In this document: piece by piece, positions 23,504-31,878 of the stretch | Numbering within the stretch: position 1 is the stretch's first letter | Layout of the letters: each line of letters opens with the position of its first letter | Source: Eubacterium sp. UBA3782 | Lineage (GTDB): Bacteria > Bacillota > Clostridia > Lachnospirales > Lachnospiraceae | Length of the DNA: 51,387 bases | Assembly (NCBI GenBank): GCA_002368795.1 | Contig: DFFG01000010.1 | Coordinates: 23,528-74,914, forward strand | Reading direction: 5' to 3' | Notes under the pieces: generated by a model | Told to the model about the DNA's origin: nothing | The model's input: the letters and a program-made list of their open reading frames with translations, nothing else | Databases searched by the model: none | Made by a program: the position numbers and the translations under genes

Positions 23504-24868
23504 ATGATCAATATCTTTGAAGCGAACGAAACCAATGAGATGATCGAACAGGAGAATCTGGATGTCCGGACGATCACCCTGGGCATCAGCCTGATGGACT
23601 GCATCGATGCGGATCTGGACCGGCTGTGCAACAAGATCTACGACAAGATCACTATAACGGCCAGGAACCTGGTCGCGACCGGCCGGGAGATCGAGGCGGA
23701 GTACGGCATCCCGATCGTTAACAAGCGGATCTCTGTGACGCCCATCGCTCTGGTCGGCGGCGCAGCCTGCAAAAGACCTGAGGATTTCGTGCGGATCGCC
23801 GAGACACTGGATAAGGCGGCAAATGCCGTCGGCGTCAATTTCCTCGGCGGCTATTCTGCCCTGGTCTCCAAGGGCATGACCCGCGCCGATGAGCTGCTGA
23901 TCCGTTCCATCCCCATGGCGCTGGCCCGCACCAGCCTGGTGTGCAGCTCGGTCAATGTGGGCTCCACCCGAACCGGGATCAACATGGATGCGGTGAAGCT
24001 GATGGGCGAGATCGTAAAGAGCACGGCGGAGGCCACAAAGGACAACGACTGCCTTGGCTGTGCGAAGCTTGTCATTTTCTGCAACGCACCGGACGACAAT
24101 CCCTTTATGGCCGGCGCCTTCCACGGCGTGACCGAGGCGGATGCCGTCATCAATGTCGGCGTATCCGGCCCGGGCGTGGTCAAGCATGCGCTGACCAAGG
24201 TGCGCGGAGAAAACTTTGAAGTTCTCTGCGAAACAATAAAAAAGACAGCCTTCAAGGTCACCCGTGTCGGCCAGCTGGTCGCCCAGGAAGCCTCCAGAAG
24301 GCTTGGGATCCCCTTTGGCATCGTGGATCTTTCCCTGGCGCCCACACCGGCGATCGGCGATTCAGTTGCCGATATTCTGGAGGAGATGGGACTGGAATCT
24401 GTCGGCGCGCCTGGAACTACGGCTGCGCTCGCACTGCTCAACGACCAGGTGAAGAAGGGCGGCGTGATGGCTTCCTCCTATGTGGGCGGCCTTTCCGGTG
24501 CCTTCATTCCGGTCAGCGAGGATCAGGGCATGATCAACGCGGTAAACCGCGGCGCCCTGACACTGGAGAAGCTGGAGGCGATGACCTGTGTCTGCTCCGT
24601 CGGACTGGACATGATCGCCATCCCCGGCGAGACCAGGGCGAGCACCATCTCCGGCATTATTGCTGACGAGATGGCCATCGGTATGATCAATCAGAAAACA
24701 ACGGCCGTTCGTCTGATCCCTGCCGTCGGCAAAAAGGTGGGCGATGTGCTTGAATTTGGCGGACTCCTCGGCAGTGCCCCTATCATGCCGGTCAACACCT
24801 TTTCCTGCGAGGCCTTTGTGAACCGTACCGGCCGCATTCCGGCGCCGATCCACAGCTTCAAGAACTGA
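23504..24868 (+). CDS. PFL-like family protein UPF0210 (DUF711)
   Basis: 454 residues, the normal length of this very conserved family with a pyruvate-formate-lyase-like fold. Marks are ENLDVRTITLGISLMDC near the start, KRISVTPIALVGGA, SVNVGSTRTGINMDAV, VGVSGPGVVKHAL, and the C-terminal FGGLLGSAPIMPVN. There is no glycyl-radical loop of true PFL. Its reaction is not established. Tight linkage with the ACT protein suggests a ligand-regulated enzyme. The ATG is preceded by GGAAGAGG at short distance. Fifty bases separate it from the CoA-transferase gene. Confidence 0.93.
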   Translation: MINIFEANETNEMIEQENLDVRTITLGISLMDCIDADLDRLCNKIYDKITITARNLVATGREIEAEYGIPIVNKRISVTPIALVGGAACKRPEDFVRIAETLDKAANAVGVNFLGGYSALVSKGMTRADELLIRSIPMALARTSLVCSSVNVGSTRTGINMDAVKLMGEIVKSTAEATKDNDCLGCAKLVIFCNAPDDNPFMAGAFHGVTEADAVINVGVSGPGVVKHALTKVRGENFEVLCETIKKTAFKVTRVGQLVAQEASRRLGIPFGIVDLSLAPTPAIGDSVADILEEMGLESVGAPGTTAALALLNDQVKKGGVMASSYVGGLSGAFIPVSEDQGMINAVNRGALTLEKLEAMTCVCSVGLDMIAIPGETRASTISGIIADEMAIGMINQKTTAVRLIPAVGKKVGDVLEFGGLLGSAPIMPVNTFSCEAFVNRTGRIPAPIHSFKN

Positions 24869-24918
24869 CCCGCATCAGGAAAACGTATGTCCCAAAGACA
24901 GAAGAAAGGGGAGTGTCC

Positions 24919-26439
24919 ATGTATCAGATCATGACACCCGATGAGGCAGTCCGTCTCATTCGCGATGAGGACTGCATCTGCGTGAATTCCTTTGTCGGCA
25001 TCGAGAACCCGACAGAGCTCCATGAAGCGATCTACCGGAGATTTACCGAGACCGGATCGCCGCATGACCTTACCGTTGTCTCCAGCGCCGGCTTTGGCGT
25101 TTGGGATGAAAATGCAAATGCAGAGGGATATATCCGCGACGGAGCGGTGAAGTGTCTGATCTGCGGGCATTTCGGAGCAATGCTCAGCACAAAAAAACTG
25201 GTCCTTGAGGACCGGTTTGAAGCATACAATCTTCCCCTGGGATGCATCTCCCATGCGATCCATGCCCAGGCAGGCGGCATCCCGGGAGCGCTCTCCAAGG
25301 TCGGCCTTGATATTTTTGCCGATCCCCGGCGGGGAGGCTGCGGGATCAATTCCATTTCCACCTCCCAGGAATATGTCCGGGTCGTGGAGGTGGACGGAGA
25401 GGAGTTCCTATACTATAAGCTGCCGAAGCTGACAGTGGCGCTCATCAAAGGAACGGCTGCCGACCATCGCGGCAATATTTCCTTTGACGATATGTACACC
25501 TCCGGCGACGCGCTTTCCATCTGCCAGGCCGTAAAGGCCAACGGCGGAAAGGTGATCGTCCAGGTCGACCGTCTGGTGACCACGCCGGCCCGTCCGAGAA
25601 ATACCATCATCCCCGGCTGTCTGGTGGATGTCATCGTTCCCACCGAGGCGGAAAAGCGCCCGGTGGCCTACCGCGCTCTTACCGGCGGATTTGAGATCCC
25701 CTATGAGGAGTGGAACGGATGGAATGAGATGATCGAGGAGCTCAGCTTCTCCAAGACGAAGGCCAATCCGGTCTTCAATATCATCGGGAGAAGAGCAGCG
25801 AAGGAGCTGAAGGAGGACGACATCGTCAATATCGGCATCGGTATTCCCGAGACCGTGGCGAAGTATGCCCGGAAAAACGGGATCTTGGACCGCATTACAC
25901 TGACGGTGGAGTCCGGCGGTGTCGGCGGCTTCCCGGTATCCGGAACGGTGTTCGGCGCGATGATCGGCGCCACCTCCGTCTATGATATGGGCAACCAGTT
26001 TGACCTGTACGACAACGGCGGACTGGATATCTGCTTTGTCGGCGCCTTTGAGGTCGACCGGTATGGAAACGTCAATGCCCACAGAGGACCCGGCAATTAT
26101 TCCGGCATCGGCGGGTTTGCCAACATTACCGCCAAGACACCGACCATCGTCTTTTGCATGACCTTCAACACAAAGGGGCTGGAGGCCGTGCGCAAGAAGA
26201 ACGTAGTCACCATTCTGCAGAACGGGGCCATTCCCAAATTTGTCAATGAGATCCGCAGCATCAGCTTTTCCGCAAAGCGGGCCATCGAGAACGGCCAGCG
26301 TGTGCTCTATGTGACAGAGCGCTGTGTCTTCGAGCTGACCGATCAGGGACTGAAGCTGACAGAGGTCTACCCCGGCATCGACGCAAAGACAGAGATCCTG
26401 GATCTTCTGCCCTTTGACGTTATTTATGAAGAGAAGTAA
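24919..26439 (+). CDS. acyl-CoA:acetate/3-ketoacid CoA-transferase (YdiF/Pct-like)
   Basis: 506 residues in which alpha- and beta-type CoA-transferase domains are fused, as in propionate CoA-transferase and YdiF. The catalytic glutamate is E331 in TVESGGVGGFP, at the position of the YdiF active site, and forms a glutamyl-CoA thioester. The glycine-rich VNIGIGIPETV opens the second half. It moves CoA between short-chain acyl-CoAs and acetate or similar acids; the exact substrate cannot be read from sequence. ATG 24919 is preferred over GTG 24913, because AAAGGGGAG is five bases before it. Its last 20 bases overlap the convergent tmcAL gene. Confidence 0.92.
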   Translation: MYQIMTPDEAVRLIRDEDCICVNSFVGIENPTELHEAIYRRFTETGSPHDLTVVSSAGFGVWDENANAEGYIRDGAVKCLICGHFGAMLSTKKLVLEDRFEAYNLPLGCISHAIHAQAGGIPGALSKVGLDIFADPRRGGCGINSISTSQEYVRVVEVDGEEFLYYKLPKLTVALIKGTAADHRGNISFDDMYTSGDALSICQAVKANGGKVIVQVDRLVTTPARPRNTIIPGCLVDVIVPTEAEKRPVAYRALTGGFEIPYEEWNGWNEMIEELSFSKTKANPVFNIIGRRAAKELKEDDIVNIGIGIPETVAKYARKNGILDRITLTVESGGVGGFPVSGTVFGAMIGATSVYDMGNQFDLYDNGGLDICFVGAFEVDRYGNVNAHRGPGNYSGIGGFANITAKTPTIVFCMTFNTKGLEAVRKKNVVTILQNGAIPKFVNEIRSISFSAKRAIENGQRVLYVTERCVFELTDQGLKLTEVYPGIDAKTEILDLLPFDVIYEEK

Positions 26440-27685
26440 AGATCAACACCGGCCGTTCATATTCATGGACGGCCTTTTTTTCGCCGCTTTTGCGCATGCG
26501 GAGCTGTTCATAGAGCAGGGAGGCAGAGAGGTCTGTGCCGTAGGAAAAGGTGGAAAGATCGGAGGCCTTTGTCACCAGGACGATCTGTGAGCGCTTCCGG
26601 ATCTCATGCAGGAGCGATGGTTCTCCTCCGGCCGCGCGGGAGGAAAAGCCGAGCACACGGACATAGTCCGGGTCCTGGGCAGCGAGCATATCCGCAGTGT
26701 GGATGTTCAGCAGGATATGGAGGAGCGCCCGGTCGATCTGGGAGCGGGTGCGGTTTTTGGTCTTGAGCAGGCCGGCAAACTGGGTAAAGGAGACAAATTG
26801 GCTCCGAAGGTTCAGAATCCGGTCGGCAAGCTCCCGGTCGACATCCGCATAGGCCGTCAGGGAATCTGCGCTTTCCCGGTGCAGCTGGTAGAGCAGCATA
26901 TCGGAAAAATCATCTGTCTCAAGAAAAGCCCCTTTTGCTGCGGCCGCTTCAAGGATCGTCCGGGAAGCGGCAGGAACAGAACTTTCCGGAAGCGGCTTTC
27001 CGGCAAGAAGCAGATGCCGGATCGCCTCTGCGGACAGAAATACCGTGCCGGCCTTATCTGCTGCGGTATCGTGGTAGCCGGCCCCGCTTCGGCGGATCGT
27101 GGCCGGGCGAATAGCGGATGCCTGGCGTCGAAGGGCAAGGAGGTATTCCAGTCCCAGGATGTTGTTCGGGCCGGCAAGAAAATCCGCGGCAGCCGCGTCC
27201 TGGCCGGAGAGAGCGTTGCGGCCTTCTTTTTCAGCCATACGGGCAAGGGCAAGCGCCCGGGCTTTTGGAAAGGCAAAGCCCTGCCGCAGATACTCCTGCA
27301 GGAGATCTTTAAAGGCCTGCGGCTCGTCAAAGAGGATATCGGCAGCGGCTGTGAACGGTGCAAGATCGCCTGCCTCGCTGCCAAACCAGAGTTCATCCAC
27401 AACGCCAAGGGCAGAGAGCAGAGAGACGGCACTCTCGGCAAAGCGCCGGGCACTGCCGCAGGCAGCGGCAAGGGGCAGCTCCAGCACAAGGTCAGCACCC
27501 CCTGCCAGGGCCATCTCTGTCCGGCTGTACTTATCCACGAGAGCCGGCGCTCCCCGCTGGACAAAATCGCCGCTCATGATGACGACGCAGAAGTCCGCGC
27601 CGGACGCGAGGCGGGCCTGCTCCAGAAGATGCGCATGCCCCTGATGGAACGGATTGAATTCTGCGATGATGCCAATGGTTTTCAT
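26420..27685 (-). CDS. tmcAL: tRNA(Met) cytidine acetate ligase (TmcAL/YlbM)
   Basis: 421 residues. TmcAL uses ATP and acetate to make N4-acetylcytidine at the wobble base of elongator tRNA-Met. The N-terminal nucleotidyltransferase motif is GIIAEFNPFHQGH, followed by VIMSGDFVQRGAPALVDKY and LVLELP. The middle has FLAGPNNILGLEYL and the C-terminal half carries ILNLRSQFVSFTQFAG and RALLHILL. Minus strand, convergent with the CoA-transferase. The two coding ends overlap by 20 bases, and a terminator hairpin (26451-26481) lies inside its last codons. Acetate as a substrate is interesting next to the acetate genes pta-ackA, but that may be chance. Confidence 0.94.
   Translation of the reverse strand: MKTIGIIAEFNPFHQGHAHLLEQARLASGADFCVVIMSGDFVQRGAPALVDKYSRTEMALAGGADLVLELPLAAACGSARRFAESAVSLLSALGVVDELWFGSEAGDLAPFTAAADILFDEPQAFKDLLQEYLRQGFAFPKARALALARMAEKEGRNALSGQDAAAADFLAGPNNILGLEYLLALRRQASAIRPATIRRSGAGYHDTAADKAGTVFLSAEAIRHLLLAGKPLPESSVPAASRTILEAAAAKGAFLETDDFSDMLLYQLHRESADSLTAYADVDRELADRILNLRSQFVSFTQFAGLLKTKNRTRSQIDRALLHILLNIHTADMLAAQDPDYVRVLGFSSRAAGGEPSLLHEIRKRSQIVLVTKASDLSTFSYGTDLSASLLYEQLRMRKSGEKKAVHEYERPVLIFTSLHK
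26451..26481 (+). terminator. rho-independent terminator of the CoA-transferase gene
   Basis: GGCCGTTCAT (26451-26460) pairs with ATGGACGGCC (26465-26474) with one wobble, followed by seven T's. It overlaps the 3' coding end of tmcAL on the other strand. Confidence 0.9.
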
Positions 27686-27778
27686 CTGATATCGGGCGGC
27701 GCTGTGGCCGTTTCCTTTCCTGGGATTCTATTCCTGCAGCTGGCCGTAAGGTCTGGGATCGCTGCTGCAGATGGCGAA

Positions 27779-27832
27779 GGCCAAAGCTGCAGGAAGCAGA
27801 GCCAAAAGCTGCAGGAAGCAGAGGCCAAAGCG
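27779..27832. repeat. short tandem repeat, about 2.4 copies of a 22-23-base unit
   Basis: GGCCAAAGCTGCAGGAAGCA at 27779, then GCCAAAAGCTGCAGGAAGCA at 27801, then GCCAAAGCG at 27824. It lies in the 389-base divergent gap between tmcAL and pta, whose other visible content is the pta promoter with its inverted repeat. Confidence 0.75.
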
Positions 27833-27989
27833 CAAGTTTATTTGACGCGCAATACAGCACTGCCTATGTTACAATAGCCTTCAGCGAATCTATCATAGCA
27901 TATTTTGTTCGCTTCGCACAGCATACAGGGCGTATGCAAAAGAAAAAGCCCTGAAGATTCGTGCGTTTGTCGTGCAAGGTTTTTTTCGC

Positions 27990-28024
27990 ATCGACTTGTT
28001 TCGAAAAGTCGATTGGTATATACT
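27990..28024 (+). promoter_or_regulatory. pta promoter with overlapping inverted-repeat operator
   Basis: TTGTTT (27996-28001), a 17-base spacer, and TATACT (28019-28024). A perfect inverted repeat, ATCGACTT (27990-27997) and AAGTCGAT (28006-28013), covers the -35 and most of the spacer, a typical repressor-operator position. Confidence 0.55.
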
Positions 28025-28074
28025 CTAATATGAATGTTTGCGCGTCACGCGCTTATTTGGAAAGGAGTCCAGTC

Positions 28075-29064
28075 ATGGCATTTATTGACAAGATCAAGGA
28101 AAGAGCAAAAGCAGATAAGAAAACGATCGTATTACCGGAGTCGATGGACAAGAGGACCTATGAGGCCGCTGTAAAGTGCACGAAAGAGGGCATTGCTGAT
28201 ATCGTCCTCATCGGTACACCTGAGCAGATCGCAGAGCATGGCGCAGGCTTTGACCTGACCGGCATCCGCGTCGTCGATCCCTTTACCGATCCGAACCGCC
28301 AGAAATATATCGACAAGTTCGTCGAGCTGCGCGGTGCCAAGGGCGTGACTCCCGAGAGTGCCGAGAAGCAGATGACCGAGGATTATATGTACTATGCATG
28401 TCTGATGTGCAAGTGCGGCGACGCTGACGGCGTTGTTTCCGGTGCCTGCCATTCCACGGCCAACACCATCCGTCCGGCTCTGCAGATCATCAAGACCGCC
28501 AAGGGCGCAAAGATGGTCTCCGCTTTCTTTGTTATCGACGTTCCGAACTGCGAGTACGGCGCTGACGGCACCTTCATTTTCGCAGACAGCGGTCTGAACC
28601 AGGATCCCGATTCCGAGCAGCTTGCAGCTATCGCCAACGATTCTGCAAAGAGCTTCCGTCAGCTGGTCCAGGTCGAGCCCATCACCGCATTTATTTCCCA
28701 TTCCACCAAGGGAAGCGCAAAGCATGCACTGGTCGACAAGGTCGTCAATGCCGTTAACATCGCCCATGAGGAGTATCCGGAGCTGGTATGCGACGGTGAG
28801 CTTCAGGTCGATGCCGCCATCGTTCCCTCTGTCGGCGCATCCAAGGCTCCCGGCAGCCCGGTCGCAGGCAAGGCAAACGTCCTTATCTTCCCGAACCTCG
28901 ACTGCGGAAACAGCGCATACAAGCTGGCCCAGAGACTGGCAAAGGCTGACGCCTTCGGACCTGTCCTTCAGGGTATCGCCTGCCCGGTCAATGACCTTTC
29001 CAGAGGCTGCTTTGCCGATGATATCGTTGGCGTAGTTGCCATCACCGCTGTACAGGCAATGTAA
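28075..29064 (+). CDS. pta: phosphate acetyltransferase
   Basis: 329 residues, the short single-domain type. It converts acetyl-CoA and phosphate to acetyl phosphate and CoA. It starts MAFIDKIKERAKADKKTIVLPES; later SHSTKGSAKHALVDKV and the end SRGCFADDIVGVVAITAVQ are family signatures. ATG 28075 has AAAGGAG nine bases upstream; in-frame codons back to 27961 lie within the promoter region. ackA follows after 41 bases, so the pair forms the acetate- and ATP-forming branch. Like ackA and the ribosomal genes, its codon choice looks biased, fitting high expression. Confidence 0.97.
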   Translation: MAFIDKIKERAKADKKTIVLPESMDKRTYEAAVKCTKEGIADIVLIGTPEQIAEHGAGFDLTGIRVVDPFTDPNRQKYIDKFVELRGAKGVTPESAEKQMTEDYMYYACLMCKCGDADGVVSGACHSTANTIRPALQIIKTAKGAKMVSAFFVIDVPNCEYGADGTFIFADSGLNQDPDSEQLAAIANDSAKSFRQLVQVEPITAFISHSTKGSAKHALVDKVVNAVNIAHEEYPELVCDGELQVDAAIVPSVGASKAPGSPVAGKANVLIFPNLDCGNSAYKLAQRLAKADAFGPVLQGIACPVNDLSRGCFADDIVGVVAITAVQAM

Positions 29065-29105
29065 AAAATCGAGAAAAACAACCAGATCCAGGAGGAAAAT
29101 ACACA

Positions 29106-30302
29106 ATGAAAGTACTGATTATCAACTGCGGAAGCTCTTCTCTTAAATATCAGCTGATCGATTCCGAGACCGAGCAGGTTCTGGCAAAGGGTCTGTGCGA
29201 GCGTATCGGCATCGACGGAAGACTGGTCTACCAGAAGGCCGGCTGCGACAAGGAGATCACCGAGGCTTCCATGCCCACTCACAATGAGGCCATCGCCATG
29301 GTTCTTGACGCTCTGACCAACGACAAGACCGGCGCCATCTCCGATCTTAAGGAGATCGAGGCCATCGGCCATCGTGTCGTCCATGGCGGCGAGAAGTTCG
29401 CTTCTTCCGTATTGGTAACCGATGATATGATCAAGGCTGTCGAGGAGTGCGCAGACCTGGCTCCGCTGCACAATCCGGCAAACCTTATCGGCATCAATGT
29501 CTGCTCCAAGCTGATGCCCGGCGTACCGCAGGTCGGCGTGTTCGATACCGCTTTCCATCAGACCATGCCGGAGAAGGCATTCAAATATGCCATCCCCACC
29601 GAGTACTATGAGCAGTATGGCATCCGTAAATACGGTTTCCACGGCACAAGCCACAGCTTTGTTTCCAAAGAGGCTGCAAAGTTCCTGGGCAAGGATATCA
29701 ACAACAGCAAGATCATCGTCTGCCATCTGGGCAACGGCGCTTCCATCAGCGCAGTTGTCAACGGCAAGTGCGTGGATACCAGCATGGGCCTGACTCCTCT
29801 GGCCGGTCTGGCTATGGGAACCCGCTCTGGCGATCTGGATCCCTCTGTTGTCGAGTTCCTCGGCAAGAAGCTGAATCTGGATGCTTCCGGCGTCCTGAAC
29901 ATCCTGAACAAGAAGTCTGGTGTGTTCGGTCTGTCCAGAGGCCTTTCCAGTGATTTCCGTGACCTTGAGGCAGCAGCAGAGGCCGGCAACCATGACGCAC
30001 AGGTTGCTCTGGAGGTCTTTGTATATCGTGTCGTCACCACCATCGGCTCCTATGTAGCTGCCATGGACGGTGTAGATACCATCGCCTTCACCGCCGGTAT
30101 CGGTGAGAACGACGGTCATGTCCGCGCAGAGGTCATGAAGAACTTCCACTACCTTGGCATCGAGATCGATGCAGAGAAGAACAGCATCCGCGGCGAGAAC
30201 GTAAAGATCTCCACCGACGATTCCAAGGTCGACGTTGTCGTTATCCCGACCAACGAAGAGCTTGCGATCTGCCGTGATACGGTAGCGATCCTTTCCAAGT
30301 AA
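29106..30302 (+). CDS. ackA: acetate kinase
   Basis: 398 residues, full length. It makes acetate and ATP from acetyl phosphate and ADP. ASKHA-fold marks are VLIINCGSSSLKYQLID at the start, GHRVVHGGEKF, FDTAFHQTMP, KYGFHGTSH, HLGNGASISAV, and AFTAGIGENDG near the end. AGGAGG lies nine bases before the ATG. It is the second gene after pta. Downstream there is no terminator but a separate strong promoter for rpmF; the DUF177 (YceD) gene often found between ackA and rpmF in Clostridia is absent. Confidence 0.97.
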   Translation: MKVLIINCGSSSLKYQLIDSETEQVLAKGLCERIGIDGRLVYQKAGCDKEITEASMPTHNEAIAMVLDALTNDKTGAISDLKEIEAIGHRVVHGGEKFASSVLVTDDMIKAVEECADLAPLHNPANLIGINVCSKLMPGVPQVGVFDTAFHQTMPEKAFKYAIPTEYYEQYGIRKYGFHGTSHSFVSKEAAKFLGKDINNSKIIVCHLGNGASISAVVNGKCVDTSMGLTPLAGLAMGTRSGDLDPSVVEFLGKKLNLDASGVLNILNKKSGVFGLSRGLSSDFRDLEAAAEAGNHDAQVALEVFVYRVVTTIGSYVAAMDGVDTIAFTAGIGENDGHVRAEVMKNFHYLGIEIDAEKNSIRGENVKISTDDSKVDVVVIPTNEELAICRDTVAILSK

Positions 30303-30363
30303 TATACCTTTTCGCTGCAGGACAGAAGAGGACAGGGATCTTTTGATATTCGAAAGATTCTGC

Positions 30364-30392
30364 TTGACATCCCATGCCCCTCTGTGTATAAT
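30364..30392 (+). promoter_or_regulatory. rpmF promoter
   Basis: Consensus TTGACA (30364-30369), 17 bases, TATAAT (30387-30392). Just after the -10 comes ATCGAAAAGTGCGATTG, which resembles TCGAAAAGTCGATTGG in the pta promoter. Confidence 0.85.
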
Positions 30393-30455
30393 CGAAAAGT
30401 GCGATTGAGAAAATCGGTTTATTTTGAATATAGGGAAGTATGAGGAGGTGTTATT

Positions 30456-30638
30456 ATGTCCATCTGTCCAAAAAATAAATCATCCAAGTCCCATAGAGAT
30501 CAGAGAAGAGCAAACTGGAAAATGTCTGTTCCGAATCTGGTAAAATGCAGCAAATGTGGAGCACTTACACTGCCTCATCGTGTCTGCAAGGCTTGCGGAA
30601 CCTACAACAAGAGACAGGTTGTCCAGGTCGAGGACTGA
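30456..30638 (+). CDS. rpmF: 50S ribosomal protein bL32
   Basis: 60 residues. It starts MSICPKNKSSKSHRDQRRAN and has a zinc ribbon of four cysteines (KCSKCGALTLPHRVCKACG), so it is the C+ zinc-binding form. AGGAGGTG lies before the ATG. Usually rpmF leads directly into plsX. Here its own terminator, a repeat element and a lipoprotein gene lie between, so the classic rpmF-plsX coupling is broken. Confidence 0.98.
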   Translation: MSICPKNKSSKSHRDQRRANWKMSVPNLVKCSKCGALTLPHRVCKACGTYNKRQVVQVED

Positions 30639-30651
30639 TAGCGAATCATTC

Positions 30652-30682
30652 AGGGCTGTCGCAATAGCGGCAGCCCTTTTTT
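30652..30682 (+). terminator. rpmF terminator
   Basis: AGGGCTGTCGC (30652-30662) pairs with GCGGCAGCCCT (30667-30677) with one wobble, followed by T's. GGGCTGTCGCA is shared with the long hairpin at 12319-12495, so this hairpin is probably part of the repeated unit. Confidence 0.9.
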
Positions 30683-30812
30683 GCGCGATGAGGCCGGTGA
30701 GCGGCCGCCAAGCTTGCTTGAGCGGCCATTCGATGGCCAACGTACATCGAGCGTCTGTGCCGCGAGATGTGCGCATCGCATCGGATGGGGCGCAGTCCGT
30801 CCATCCAATCGC
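30683..30812 (+). repeat. dispersed structured element, copy 2
   Basis: It begins GCGCGATGAG directly after the rpmF terminator T-run, exactly as copy 1 begins after its hairpin. It is about 79 percent identical to 12502-12631 without gaps. Stems include GGCCAT/ATGGCC (30724-30738) and the ATCGGATGGG/TCCATCCAAT pair (30780-30789 with 30800-30809). Between 30640 and 31008 I see only the terminator, this element and the next promoter. Confidence 0.7.
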
Positions 30813-30914
30813 GAGAAGACCGGTCTTTCCGGAAACGCTGTTTTTTCATAAGGAAGGAAAAGCTGGAACAAAAGACGGGAACAAAGGGATTCCTGCATCG
30901 CCAGACCTCACGAT

Positions 30915-30944
30915 TTGACAGTTATATGGACGGCGTGCTATAAT
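30915..30944 (+). promoter_or_regulatory. promoter of the lipoprotein gene
   Basis: TTGACA (30915-30920), 18 bases, TATAAT (30939-30944) with TGC just before it. Spacing and extended -10 are the same as at the ftsW promoter that follows copy 1 of the repeat. Confidence 0.8.
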
Positions 30945-31008
30945 CTTTTAATCCATGAAATAAAACCGCAAAACAAATGTAACACTCATGCAAAAGGGGA
31001 TGATAAAG

Positions 31009-31824
31009 ATGAGACGAATGAGATCTGCGGCTGCAGCCGCCGCCGCGATTTTTTCAGCAGTTCTGCTGACAGGCTGTTCGCTGGCCGGCAGCGCCCAGAA
31101 GCTGTTCAATGGTACGGTCGCTGACGGGGGAGAGTCTGTGAAAGCAGCGTCTGTGGACGGTATCGTAGTCAAGCCTGAGACGATCGATCTGAGTATTCCG
31201 GCACCGGAATTTGCGGCAGAACTGACCGGCACCACCAATGTGGCGGTCGGCACTGTTGTGACCCTTGACGGGACGGCAGCCGTTTCTGACGGCGGCACGG
31301 TGACCTATCAGTGGTACAGCAACTCGGTCGAGAAGAACGGCGGTGGTACCCTGATCCCGGGTGCGACGGAGGCGACTTATACGCCGGATACCTCGGAAGG
31401 CCGTACGACCTTCTATTATGTCGTTGCAGCCAACAACCACAATGAGCTGGTCAACAAGGTCACCAGCGGACTCCATACGGTGCGTGTATGGGACAATATG
31501 TACTGGCAGCAGAATGCCGACAACGGCGGCTTCCAGTATCTGAACCGCGCGGACGGCACCTATCCGACCAACACCTCCATGGAGATCGACGGCGTGCAGT
31601 ATTCCTTTAATGATGAAGGATATGCCGTCGATGAAAAGGGCGGCTATGTCAACGTAGCTGAAATTGCAGGTGTAGAGCAGCCGGCCGAGGAGGCTCCCGC
31701 AGAGGAGGCACCGGCAGAGGAAACAGAGGCAAAATCTGCTTCCGAAGAGAAGGAAGCTGCAGAAGAGAAACCTGCGGAAGAGGAAGTAAAAGCAGAATCC
31801 GTCTCGGCTGCATCTGAAGGTTGA
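31009..31824 (+). CDS. putative surface lipoprotein with Ig-like domain and acidic tail
   Basis: 271 residues. The signal peptide has an Ala-rich core and lipobox LLTGC (Cys 23). Residues about 70-150 look like a bacterial Ig-like domain (VTYQWYSNS, ATYTPDTSEGRTTFYYVVA). Residues about 155-205 resemble a cell-wall-binding-type repeat (MYWQQNADNGGFQYLNR, IDGVQYSFNDEGYAVD). The last 55 residues are Glu/Ala-rich (AEEAPAEEAPAEE). ATG 31009 is chosen because AAAGGGG is nine bases upstream; ATGs at 30988 and 31000 have poorer spacing. It has its own strong promoter and is inserted between rpmF and plsX, which are normally adjacent. Ligand unknown. Confidence 0.8.
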   Translation: MRRMRSAAAAAAAIFSAVLLTGCSLAGSAQKLFNGTVADGGESVKAASVDGIVVKPETIDLSIPAPEFAAELTGTTNVAVGTVVTLDGTAAVSDGGTVTYQWYSNSVEKNGGGTLIPGATEATYTPDTSEGRTTFYYVVAANNHNELVNKVTSGLHTVRVWDNMYWQQNADNGGFQYLNRADGTYPTNTSMEIDGVQYSFNDEGYAVDEKGGYVNVAEIAGVEQPAEEAPAEEAPAEETEAKSASEEKEAAEEKPAEEEVKAESVSAASEG

Positions 31825-31878
31825 CCGGTAGGCAGGCCTTGCTGACCTGCTGCATGGAATGATCGGGAGAAATGCGTG

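Noticed and set aside
27840..27876. TTGACG ... TACAAT as a promoter in the tmcAL-pta gap
   Set aside because: The spacing is about 22 bases, too long for a sigma-A promoter.
26606..27877. 423-codon plus-strand frame over tmcAL
   Set aside because: The opposite strand encodes a clear TmcAL; this frame has no family match that I recognise.
28132..30149. Two long antisense frames over pta and ackA
   Set aside because: Shadow frames of highly expressed, codon-biased genes.
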